From Auricularia sp. M13 (lineage: Eukaryota; Basidiomycota; Agaricomycetes; Auriculariales; Auriculariaceae): 64,000 nucleotides of DNA. Below the pieces are notes generated by a model. That model had not been told where the DNA came from. It searched no databases and saw only the letters and a list, made by a program, of their open reading frames with translations. The position numbers and the translations under genes are program-made. Below are positions 1 through 10,389 of this stretch, one piece after another. The DNA lies in NCBI GenBank assembly GCA_037042915.1, contig CM073195.1:2604001-2668000 (forward strand), given 5' to 3'. Each line of letters begins with the position of its first letter. Positions within the stretch are counted from its first letter, which is position 1.

Positions 1-462
1 CACTCTTGCGCGAGGACAATGATTGTCCCCCTGCGCGTCATGCGCGTCTGCCCATGGGAGGTATGTAACTACATGAAATCATATTATAAGCCTGTAAGAT
101 GGCTTACTACACCAGAATTGCCTCTTGGACAGTCACTGTCACACGTAAGTTGAATGCAAATGCACAATCTCAACTTCGAGCTCAGACCTTCTGGCTAACC
201 TGCATCCAGACACATACAATGAGCTAGGAAATATGAGTTCCTAAGTAAGGCTTGTCATGCATTGGGAGGAAGTGGTCTTGCAGTGTTTCTGCCCTATGAA
301 TGGCTGACCTTGAATCTGAGTCAAATTTCGAAGTCAGCTGTTTGCTCCTTGTCTTCCTCCCACCACCATCGCTTCCCTGCTTCCACTCCACCTCAAACTT
401 GTCACCCCTCAGGGTAAAATCACTTCCTGTGGTTTATCCTTAGTTGCTCTCATTAGAGCTCA

Positions 463-490
463 GTTAGTTATCTCCCGTGAGATAACTAAC
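463..490. repeat. Perfect 12-bp inverted repeat (hairpin)
   Basis: GTTAGTTATCTC and its exact reverse complement GAGATAACTAAC flank a 4-base loop (CCGT). The hairpin sits at the left edge of a cluster of GTTACTAAC motifs. Confidence 0.85.
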
Positions 491-925
491 AGGTTACTAA
501 CGTTAGGTATTACTAACAGGGTGTTACTAACATTTTTAATAACATTTGAGCTTATATAATACAATATAGGTTGAGAGTACATCCTAGACATCACCCAGGC
601 TAGTGATAGATTAATTGAGGTGCTGAAAGTAAGTCTTGAGGGCCCGAATTGTATGTTTGGTGCTCAAATACAACCAACTCACTTCCCACAGCATTGGGAA
701 GCCGTGGTACACCAGCATGAGTGATATTTTACAACTTAGAGGGTGAACAGGTCACTCAAATGGTATGAGAGCTGAGATTCACATTGCAGGACTCCTTCAG
801 GGCCCAGGATCCCTTCTCTGGCCAAGGGCTTTTAAGTACCTTCGAAGTTAGTAACCCGACCTTCCTCCAGGACCTGTGTTACTAACATGTTACTAACTAA
901 CAAGTTAGTAACAAAGTTAGTAACT
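463..925. mobile_element. Possible small non-autonomous DNA transposon
   Basis: The left side carries GTTACTAAC copies (about 493 and 523, plus a near copy ATTACTAAC near 508). The right side carries GTTAGTAAC, the reverse complement, at about 847, 904 and 917, as well as GTTACTAAC at about 878 and 889. Repeated short motifs in opposite orientations at the two ends resemble sub-terminal transposase-binding repeats of a MITE-like element. I could not define exact termini or a target-site duplication, so the boundaries are approximate. Confidence 0.4.
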
Positions 926-3671
926 TTCAGTAACTAATTGAGCGCTAGCTCTCATGTGAGAACAATTAAAAATCTTACTGTTCTCATTTGAGAGTGGTTA
1001 ATCCTACACCTTGCGGACCGGCTTCTGATTTGTGATGCTCTGTGCTCATCCCAGACTTTGGAGATAGAGTACTATATTCCTGCTCCTGACTTTGCCTGTG
1101 TCTCTGTGCTGGGAACAGTTGCTAACCTTTGCAGCGCCTTTTTGGGACACTACTGCGTATACTGGCAACAATCCTTGTCTGCACTGTCATGTGCACACGC
1201 GATACACCCATCCGCGTCAGGCTCAAGCTGCTCTCAGTGTTACGGTGCGCGGCGATCTTGCCCATACGCCGCTTCCGTTGGATCTCTTTCGCCGCTTCAC
1301 CTGCTCCGTTGGACCGATATACCGTTCCGCATGCCTCTCCGGACCGCTGGCACCTCGGCTACCTTCTCTCGGCGTCACCGGACCCCTGTCAACCTCGGTC
1401 CTTGGATGCAACGCGCTATTGCCATTGTTGTCGATCACCGCTGCGTTGATTTCCAACCAGCGTGTAGCCGTTCGTCGGTCCGTCTCCTCGGCGTCACATT
1501 ACGGCCTACACCTTTGGAGATGCCGCACACCACACCTCGGGTATTGCCCTGCATGGCCGGTGTGCGCTGGGAGTACAGGTGAAGCTGCAACGATCGTGCC
1601 GACATACATCCTTCACCCTCTGTCCCCTGGATGCTCAACCGCTCCGGCACCTCGGACCTCGGCCGCCACACTCTCCTCGGTCCGCGCGCGGCATGGTCCA
1701 TGGTCCGGAGGCTGTCCGGATGGAGTGGGAGTGTTGATTGTTGGGTGGTGCGCTCGTACCTCGCTCGCCGACACGTTGCGCTCGCTGCTGCGCTCGCCAT
1801 TGCGTCGGGTCGCCCCGGTGTCGGTGCGTGCATACATGCAAGGACACCTCGGTCTGTCTCGGATACCCGCCCGATACCCTCCATAGGCACGGACATCCTT
1901 TATCCCCTTCGTCCGGAGTCGTTCTGCGCCTTCGGCGCGACGCTTCACTCTTTCTTGACCCTCCCTTGACTCCCTTTACCCCCCATTGCTTCCACTGGCT
2001 CCCGATTACCCTCGGTGACTTCCCCGATGCCTTTCCCATCGCTTCCGGACCTCTCTTTGGTGTTGGTTGGCTTCCTTTGTTGTCCGGAGTGTTAGGATCC
2101 GGTTTGCCTCCGATCGGACTATATGTACCGGCGATTGCCCTCGGATGTACCCTAGGTTGGATCTGGTCCATTATGTGTTCGACCTTCCCCTCCTGAGTAC
2201 CCTTCCTGGTCGGCTACGCCTCCTGGTCGGTGGTGTATGCAGCACACCGTGACACTCAGGTGTGTCCTGCTGCAGTTCACATACATTTTAATAACTTTAT
2301 CCTACGTTGCAACACCATGTAATTCACGTGAGAACCTGTAATAGCACCTGAGACTCATCTATTGACCGACTCATCTCCTTTGTGTGACTGCAAGAGACTC
2401 ACCTTTGACTCAGTAGGTAGATGACTAGGTAGATGACTCAGTAATTCCTCAGATGTATTTAAGGTGCTCACTGCTGGCCCATCTCAGACAGCTCTTTTGC
2501 AATTGGAGACTTTGAGCAACTCACAACTCGAGCTTTAGCTCTACCGAAAGCAAAAGACTCTTATTCCGCAAGCTACTCTAACCTGACCGTTTCTGTAGCT
2601 TACATGCCTCTGCTCTGTTAGCTTCTGTGTCTAGTATCTGGATACTGCTGTCTTTACTTTGTGATTCTGCCAAATAACTCTCAAAAGAAAGCAGTAAGTC
2701 ATAATCACTCAAATGACACAACAAGGAACTAAATCATCAAAGGGAGTTTGATGCAGAGATGGAAGAGGAAGATTGGATGCAGGAGGCAAAGGCAAACATG
2801 GATGAGGTAAAGGAACCAGTCAAGAAGATGCCTAAAGTTTCCAGCATCCAAACAGGTTTTACTAGAAGGAAATCTCGCAAATGATGCATCCCCTGCTGGC
2901 TCTAGACAGTATTTCCAGTTCGGATTCCACCTCCAAACACTAGTACATATCACCAGTTGATGAGTTACATCTCCCTCTGATATTTATACATTTAATAGTT
3001 TCAACTCATATACGCGTCTCTCTCCACGGGCGTGTCACTCTGAGCGACTTGGTCAGAGTCCAAAAACGCGTCTGCACAAATGCAACCCGTTCAGCTCAGA
3101 ATCTCAAGGAATCAACAAAATGGGTGTAGAAACAGCTTGAAATGCCATTTGGAAGAGTATAGACAAAATGATATTGCCAGGGTGGTGGTAACTGTATTTA
3201 CGACTGACTTCGAGATTTTGGACTGAGTCTCTAGGTGAATTCACCCTCTCACAAACTAGGGTAATTATGCCAAATATGTGTACTGTGTAATGGATTGTCA
3301 CATGTGGATAGATTAACCCAGTAGTGACTGGTGGCAGTGTGTAGAAAGCTATTATTTACGAGTGTCACATATTGAGTATGCATTGTTTATTTGAGCAATA
3401 ATTTCAATCGAAATAACGCGGAAACCAGTATAGACTATGTCTTACCTTCCTTACACATGGCATTCCCTTTAAATGTCTGTATTTATTGCAATTTGCAATG
3501 ACATGCAGGAGACGCGCAGGAGACGCGTAAGCCTTTTGGTACTATTACACCTTTGCCCGTTTAACTAAGACCCTGGGCTGATGGCACCTCCCCAATTGTT
3601 TTGGAGGCCTCAGTGGATATGGTCCATGTTATCAGACCTCACAAGGGTTAGTATTGGGTACAAAATTGTGT

Positions 3672-3709
3672 TGCGCGTCTCGCGCGTCACTGCGCGTCAC
3701 TTGCGCGTC
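3672..3709. repeat. Four tandem CGCGTC-type repeats
   Basis: GCGCGTC recurs four times at a spacing of about 10 bases. The same motif occurs twice at 32-48 in the same orientation and as GACGCG(C/T) in the opposite orientation near 3508-3530. The repeats bracket the gene-poor block and may mark the ends of one mobile element. Confidence 0.6.
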
Positions 3710-3789
3710 ACTTTATATAGACCGAGCAAACGCAGCAGCAGCGGCAACCAGCAAGGCTAATCAGGTGCGCTATCTACTAGGTTGTCTGA

Positions 3790-4395
3790 CTGTCCACTCA
3801 TTTGGATGTGCACCAGGTCGCCGCAACTCGTCGAAAGGCATACCGCAGCGTCTCTGTCGGTCTTCAAGAAGCCCTCGGAAGCGCGCAAATTAGCCATCTG
3901 AAACCGTTGAAGAAAGGCAACATCATTTTGTTTCAGAGAAACGGTACTATCCTCGTCGGAAAAGGTATTTGAGGGCAATCTCCCACAAATGTCCACTGAT
4001 TTATCTCTTCGGCAGTTCTCACGATGTACAGCAAGACTCTCGGGAAAGGCGTCAATCACGCATGGTGCGAATCTTGCACCAACATTTCGTCGCTTTCGTA
4101 CATCGTCGTACAAGCTTTCGAACCTGTCAACTCGGCCGGGCCATGGTATAGGGCTCACTTTGGTGCCCGGGCTCGCCTTCGGGTGTGCACCATCTTTCAG
4201 CTGCAGCCCTGGCAAGTCCTCCTCAGACTTGACGGCGAAGCAACGTACACCGGCAACCAGCTCAGAATATCAGCGGACGCGGTCAAGTGGGCCGATGCTG
4301 TTTGTCGCGAAAAAACGAAGGTTGTTGCAGCATCGGGAAGCCTCAATCCGCGCAAGAAGGCAAAAACACAGGATGTCGACGATGACAAGCTGTAA
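3790..4395 (+). CDS. Orphan conserved-looking domain, 5' end not found
   Basis: Two exons join cleanly across a 51-nt intron (3965-4015), giving a frame with KKGNIILF, then GTILVGKVLTMYSK, SYIVVQAFEP and a lysine-rich tail ending KTQDVDDDKL. The frame opens after an in-frame stop near 3788 with no good start, so either an upstream exon is missing or the gene is truncated. Composition looks coding. The sheet-like, aromatic-rich pattern resembles a small chromatin-reader or barrel-like fold, but that is only an impression. I do not recognise the family. The repeat-rich surroundings suggest it may be a transposon-associated domain or a gene fragment. Confidence 0.4.
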
Positions 4396-5999
4396 ATATT
4401 TCGTCAGTACACAGCAGCATTGCACCTCAGGCCCAGAGACTCGAATATAGGCTGCTTTATCAGGTTCTCCGCAGTATGGTGAGTTTCGGAACCAAGTTAC
4501 AGCCAGAAACGGAAAGCGAGGCCATCTTTCAGCTTAGGGAGTTGCATATAGCCTTATGATACGCATTTCATGTGCGTGTATTGCGTGGAAGGCCGCACAA
4601 GCGGTAGCACAAGCCTGGCGCGGACCACCGGAATTTGCCGAACTTTGCGTATAGAACTGGGCTTGCGCGATGTGACATACGGATTTCATACGTTTCGGAA
4701 GCAAATTTTTGCGTATAAAACGGAAGCAAAAGGGGTCGCCAGTATGTCACATGTGAGTGGACTTTCGGGGGTCCTGATGTTCGTGGCCAGTGTACTCCGG
4801 TGGCGTGCAATCTCCTGAGTCTAGCAAGTTGCAAATGATTCTGACCGCCCCGGCTGTCCAGCCGTAGCTCTAGGTGAAATGTGCACGTGATGCGCTGGCA
4901 ATCGAGTGTATGTGCGGCCATGGGGCACATCTGACCAAACAGCGTCGCGTGGGCATATGGCAGACGGCGACTTCAATATCCACTAAAACGACAAGAATCA
5001 GTACTATGCATGCAATTGCACAGAAAAGGCACAAGAATGTCCTGATGCAGCAGTACGTTGCCTAGTAAAGAGCGACTCATCTTCGCCGACCTTGCGCAGA
5101 AACCCACAGGGAAAGAGAGACACAGTACGGCTCAATAGGGCACGGCAGGCAGACCAGAAATGAAATTCGAAGGTGTATCAGAACAGTTTAGTGGGTTCGA
5201 GGAAAACGCTAGAGCAGACAGTAGAAAGGCGTTTGGGCTAGACACTGGGTCGTGATTTGAAGCACTGGTGAACATGTGAAGGAGCACGGTCAGATACAGT
5301 ACAACTTTGAAAGCGCGTTCAGTCGCCCAGCCCTTGGTGCGACAAACTTCAGAGGGTGTGGCCGAGCTGCGGGCAAGGACCACCAACAAGGCCAAGCCGC
5401 AGCGACGAGAAAAGATGGTCACAAGCAGGCCACAGTATCGTCTGCGTGGGCAAATATCCTGCGCTTGTCTTAGAGGTAACGGGTCAGACGATGATGAAGC
5501 TGCAAAACCATGGTCGCAATGATGACGAGGCAAGAGTTCCATTTCCAAGTCCGACTATTCCACGTGACTTTGCCTCCGTACACCTCGAACGGACGTTCTA
5601 TGATCACAATTGCCAGGACACAACAGGAACCAGCTAGCCACCATGATTGATTGAATCGACGTTGCGCCCTGCTGATTCACAACATATATCTCGCGATGAC
5701 TACTAAGGGTTGGTTAGCCGGACGTTGTACTCAAGGACCCTCACCTCGATGTGCACTGGACGATTCGACCCGGACAGGCGCGCCGACAGCAGGGGTTGTA
5801 CTTACCCTCGGCTTCTGCTCGAGTACAACAATGCAGGTTGCCTGGTGACGCACCGCTGGTTCCGCGCCTTGTTGGCACCCAAAAAGGCAATTCGTTGTAT
5901 TTTCTGATTCCTTTAAATCCTGGCCCGGGGATCTGAGACATCCCCCAACAATCCTTGCCACCGACCTCTCCAGTTCGATCGCCCAACCTGAAGAACACA
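4396..5999. other. No supportable gene
   Basis: Open frames of 60-138 codons exist on both strands but lack introns, motifs or coding-like codon use. Two stretches near 4630-4730 repeat a pattern like TTTGCGTATA, so small repeats may be present. This includes the leader region of the family gene that starts at 6000. Confidence 0.5.
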
Positions 6000-7277
6000 A
6001 TGGTCAAATTCCTGCGCGAGACCATCGCCGAGATGGTCCTGACCGAGGTCGACCACCATCCCAATGCGCCGCCAATGCCACCACAAAACACGAACAGCTC
6101 CATTCCGTGCTTGCCCTTCACGCCCCGGAGCGAACGATTCTTGAAGAAGATCATGCCTATCGAGCAGGAAGACTTCGAACGCAACGTGAACGCCTGTTCG
6201 TCTCCTCGTTCTATTGAACCACTTGCCGTCGACTGACCGGACCCCTAGACCTCGCGTCGCTGCCGCACATACCAGTAGATAGACGCGATCAGCGGCGCTT
6301 TATGCTGCCTGAACCAGGCATCGGAGGTCAGTCGTCGAGTTCATGCTGATCGCATTTACTGATGTCATTGTGCAGCCTGGATTCCACATTTCTTCATGGA
6401 CGAGCACATCCGCAAATACGCCGAAGATACACTGGCGACAGTGCACAACATGGTTTCATTCGTGGATCGAAACGTCATTGTGCATTCCTTTGGCGAGGAA
6501 AAATCTGGTGGTACGTCTAACTTGTGCTGGTTTACAAGTGCTTAACCTTTGTACAGGACCAATGCTCTGCGGCTGGTCTAACTACAATTGGGGCCCTGCC
6601 AATGTTGCGCAGCATCGCTTGGCCGAGGTGAAGCTGGTCACAGTTACTATGCCTATGTGGTGTTTTGCTCCCAAGTGCGTCGACTCCATGGGTTCATGAT
6701 GGGTACTGACGGACCGCGCTCAGAGATATGGCAGACTTCGTCAATATGCGAGATGTTAGTCTATTCCAATTGTGCAGAGTCAGTACTGACGCCCTTGTTC
6801 AGTTTGCCAACCCTGCAACGCTCAGCAACGAGTCCACCGTATCGGCTGCGGTCAAGCTGTGGGCACGAGTTCGTACACCCGCTATTGTGCTCAGTCACAG
6901 GGCTGACTGTATATTAGCTTCATGATTTCTGCTTCCTTCACGATGCACACTACTTCATTGTCTCGACGTACGAGCAATGGACATTCGGCACATTTTCCAA
7001 TCGTGAGCCTTGCATTGCCGTCCGCTATGGACTGTGCTAACTACTGTTTCCAGAATGGAGTACGGCATACGTCGCACCACCCATGCACTTCAGCGCGACG
7101 GGGCCGAATGTCGTCGAGGCGATAATGTGCTGGATACATTCTGCGAACGGGCACCCGAAAGCCTATCCAATCAAGAAGGTTAGCGAAAAGCCCAACTTCG
7201 TCGAGCAACCCCTCCGCTATTGCCATCAGGCTGTCCCCCACCCCCAGACTGCCTACCGGCTTGCATGCTGTTCATGA
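6000..7277 (+). CDS. Lineage-specific family protein, copy A
   Basis: A multi-exon gene of unknown function. The first exon reads MVKFLRETIAEM, then PPQNTNSSIPCLPFTPRS and an acidic end. Later exons give FFMDEHIRKYAEDTLATVHN, CGWSNYNWGPANVAQ, KLVTVTMPMWCFAPK, VKLWARVR, HDAHYFIVSTYEQWTFGTF and a last exon with MHFSATGPNVVEAIMCWIHS, ending RLACCS-stop. The same order, intron pattern and final LACCS-type end recur in four places at 53.9-59.3 kb on the other strand, so the family is real and conserved by duplication. No signal peptide or membrane segment is seen. I do not recognise a catalytic motif. This copy lies about 47 kb from the array and in the opposite orientation, and lacks the clear CTTTATA box of the tandem copies. 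Confidence 0.7.
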
Positions 7278-7357
7278 TTTCCCGCCCCCCGCCTAGCCGC
7301 ACGTCTTCGTCTTCGCCTTCTTCCTACATGATGTTGATGCATTATATGTATTTCTAG

Positions 7358-8194
7358 GTATATTCGGAGGATAATGATCATTCGCTTGATGCGCCTTCAG
7401 CTGGCAGGAAGGGAAAGCGCAAAGCCGACGCAGATGAAGATCATCGAGAGGCCGTATCTAGGGAGTGGAAGAAATTTTCAAGACCTTCGGGTTCCAAGCG
7501 ACGCATGTTCTCGAAGGTGCCTTGGCTGGTGCGTCGATGTTGAAGACAGTAATCTTTGGAGCGCGAACTGATGATCTTGGCAATGGTGCAGGAATCGGTT
7601 CCACGCAACGACATGACGTCCTATCGCGAACCTGAAGCCGCGCAGAATGCACAGAATCCGACAGCGCGTTCATATGTGGCAGACAACATGCATTTCTCCT
7701 GTATGACCGCACCGTCAAATCCGCCGTTCCAACCGCCGTTCATGCCCGCATCCATGGCGGCTGGGCCTTCATCCCGACCCGATAACTCACACGTCGACAC
7801 GCAGATCCCGATGTTCGCTCCGCAGCCCATGCACCCTCCCCACGCGGGGCCGTCCAACCTGGCGGCTCACAATCACATCCCTATGCAAGTCCCGGCGTTC
7901 GGCACTCCTGCGGGCGTCGGTGATTGCCCACAATCTGCCTTTCAGATGCCAGCGTTTACGCCAGACTTTACCCAGTTCCTGAAAGACGCGTCGCTGGCCT
8001 ACAACCCGTCCAACAATGGCTACGACACGATCGACCCGTCCCTCATACAAGCACAGCCCGGCCAGGTGCCGCTTGCTAACGCCGAGGCGGACGAGTCATG
8101 GCAGGACCTGTTCAACAGCTTCTGCGTCGACGGCGAGTCCAACCCCGTTCTCCCCGATCTCCCTCATGGCCTTTCGACATCTATTGCGGCTTGA
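7358..8194 (+). CDS. Companion frame with KGKRKA basic segment, copy 1
   Basis: Two exons (7358-7528 and 7592-8194) join in frame across a 63-nt intron with a CTGAT branch site. The first starts after a TTTCTAG acceptor, is acidic (YSEDNDHS) and then basic (GRKGKRKADADED), and ends MFSKVPWL. The second is rich in Pro, Met and Gln and ends with an acidic-aromatic patch (ADESWQDLFNSF). A basic nuclear-type stretch followed by a low-complexity acidic tail could fit a transcriptional regulator, but no DNA-binding domain is visible. No start codon precedes the first exon: it begins only 80 nt after the stop of copy A. It may be a second cistron with a lost start, or an alternative 3' part of the upstream gene. 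A related exon pair lies at 52.98-53.83 kb in the same relation to another copy. Confidence 0.5.
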
Positions 8195-8729
8195 GCGCTC
8201 TCCGCTCGCCTCCCTCTCGCTCTCCTGTTTCCTGTCCGCGCGCTGTACTACGGCTTTACTATGTGAGTCACCTATGGATAATCTGTGTACAATCTCGTCG
8301 CTCCTTGACTCCCCAGCCGGTTGGATGACCTGTAGCCCAACATTCCTTATCAATCCATTTCTTTACTATTCCATTTTTACAGCGGCGCTCGCGCAAGATA
8401 TTGTCCGGTACCTGTCGACCAGCGAGTCCAGTGCTTCCTCGAGGGCTCTTAGGCTCAGGTGCGTCTCGTAGACGTGGTTTTGAACCGAGTAAGCCTGTGT
8501 TCGTTTACAATGAAGAGCGATATAAAAATGAATCGCGGCGAATATCGACAAACGCGCATCGTCTAGCTAGCGCCCAGGTCTCGGGCTCCAGGGAACGTCC
8601 ATGCCGCTTGTCGCCGGATACCACGGTGAGTACTGGCCGCTGACTCGGGAGCACTGACCTCCTGTGCATATATAATTGTCGGTGCAAGCAGCGTCCCATT
8701 CTCCTCGTCGGCCCGTCTCAGAGTCAGAG
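8195..8729. other. Intergenic, promoter of the CVNH gene
   Basis: No gene is seen. A TATATAA box lies near the 3' end of the stretch. Confidence 0.6.
8669..8675 (+). promoter_or_regulatory. TATA box of the CVNH gene
   Basis: TATATAA lies about 60 nt before the start codon at 8730, the usual fungal position for a strongly expressed secreted-protein gene. Confidence 0.6.
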
Positions 8730-9228
8730 ATGCGTTTGTCATTAACAGCTACCGCCGCCGCCGCGCTTCTGGCCTCAGCACTCGCGGCGAATGCGCAGTT
8801 CGTCAACTTTGGCCAGTCGTGCTCGAACATCGGGCTGGTGGGCTCGGGCGCGACGACGCAGCTGGAGGCGACGTGCAACAACACGAGCGGGGGAAATAAC
8901 GGCGCGCAGGTCATTGCGCTCAACACATGCTTGACGAACATCAATGGCCAACTGCGGTGCCAGTTCAAGTGCGTCGCGGTTCCAGTTCTAGCTAAAGGGT
9001 CGAGTTGACGGAGGAGCCTCTCGCAGTGGGAACGCGTTGAACTCGTGCACTGGCTGCTCTCTCTCAGGGACCAGGCTCACGTGCAGCTGCCAGGAGAACG
9101 GAACGGGGCAGTCGGATAGTACGACCATCGATCTCAGTGAGTCTAGTTTCATTTGTCTCGGCAATCTCGATATTGATTCCACAATAGACACCTGCATCGG
9201 CAATGAGAACGGACGGATGTTTTGCTAG
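8730..9228 (+). CDS. Secreted cyanovirin-N homology (CVNH) lectin-like protein
   Basis: Exons 8730-8968, 9027-9136 and 9188-9228 give 129 residues. Residues 1-22 form a signal peptide (MRLSLTATAAAALLASALAA, cut near NAQ). The rest shows the CVNH two-fold repeat: FGQSCSNIGLVGSG and LEATCNNTSG with LNTCLTNINGQLRCQ, then NALNSCTGCSLSG, LTCSCQENG and a closing NTCIGNENGRMFC. The paired DLN.C.(G/N)N.NG..C signature is diagnostic of the family. CVNH proteins bind high-mannose glycans; fungal members are thought to be non-catalytic lectins. Both introns fall between structural repeats. All reading phases agree, so the model is well supported. Confidence 0.88.
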
Positions 9229-10389
9229 GTCGAGAACCTTGGCCAGAAGGAGTGTTCAGACGGGAGAGATGTCTTCGACGCTGTGTTTCATACGCTGAAC
9301 ACGCACGTGTGCGGAATAAAGAAGGATTGAACCCCGCAGTCATCCAGTGATTAAAGCTGCCACCCTGAGGGTTTCAGAATGGCGGAATAAGTAGTAACGT
9401 TCCCATTTGCAATCTATGGCAAACCTAGGGATATGACATTGCCTTTGTCTTTGTGATTCCCGAACAATGAGTCCGTTAGAGTGGGAAATTGCCTGAGTTG
9501 CTGCTTCCTGCCGGGTTTTCTGTCTGACGGCCCGATTTGGGCCGGGATCTCAGTCCTTATCTCATTCTGCTCATGTGACGGCGATGAGGGACGACGGCAT
9601 CGGACATCCATGGCCAGTTGTCCAAAATTCTGCGCGTTTGTGGATTGGCAGTAGTGGAGTCAAATGGGCAGAGAGCGCGTGATGAGATCGATGAGACGGA
9701 GATGATTCCCTCTGGTCGAGTGCTTGCGGAGGAAGCGCATTGGTGGCGACTTGTTGCGACGACGTCGTGTTTGAGCCTGTTTGAATGCGATGCGATGCTG
9801 CGGCGGGGCATGCTTGGCCGGCACGACGGCGCGAGATCCCGGCATGCTCGATAGGACTGAGCGCTGAGCTCGTACACCCTTCAGCGTGGATTATGAGACA
9901 GAGACGGGAGGCAGTGAGTGCGGTATGGCTTGCAGGTTATGTTGAGGCAATGGGGACGAGAGGATCAACGTCAACAATCAATCGGACGCGTAAAAAGCGT
10001 GAGGATGTTTGCATATGACGTCTGTGTCCAAGATTGGGCTTGCGGCTCGCTGCAGGTTGCACACAGCTTGCAGAGACTGCGACGGCGCGCGGAAAACAAA
10101 GAATAAAAGTTTTTGAGATATAAGAGCCGGTCTAGAGCTGACTGAATAGGAAGGAATGGGAGGATTCTGAGGTCAGTGTCATGGTGAGCTGGCGCGTGGG
10201 GGACGGCGCCGGAGCACTGCGATGCTCCACCATTCGCCCAGGCCGTTCGGCAGGCGTTGGCCAGTGTGTCAAGGGCGTCAGTTCTGTGTGCGAGTGGAGG
10301 GAGTGAAGCCTGAGGATAAAGCGGGGGGTTGTGCCGGTTGCAAGTCCGCTGGCCGGTTTTGACTTTGTGCTCGTCTCCTGAACGCGAGC
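9229..10389. other. Intergenic, no gene seen
   Basis: Short frames on both strands lack introns and motifs. The last few hundred bases are the leader of the histidine kinase gene. Confidence 0.55.

Larger units (their letters stand above)
1..3660. other. Gene-poor repeat/transposon debris
   Basis: I find no supportable gene here. The stretch mixes AT-rich DNA with a GC-rich island (about 1180-2250) that has weak open frames on both strands, none with introns or recognisable motifs. It carries inverted GTTACTAAC/GTTAGTAAC clusters, TGCGCGTC direct and inverted motifs (32-48, about 3508-3530), TGACTCA-like motifs (about 2360-2440) and a TATTTAAGG box followed by a transcript-leader-like sequence (about 2455-2720) that could be a decayed long terminal repeat. 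It looks like layered fossil mobile elements, but no family can be assigned by eye. Confidence 0.5.

Noticed and set aside
1092-2171. Long overlapping open frames on both strands (up to 264 codons)
   Set aside because: GC-rich, low-stop island; frames overlap on both strands, lack motifs, splice signals and a convincing start.
5132-5548. 138-codon minus-strand frame
   Set aside because: No introns, no recognisable motif, no support from neighbours.
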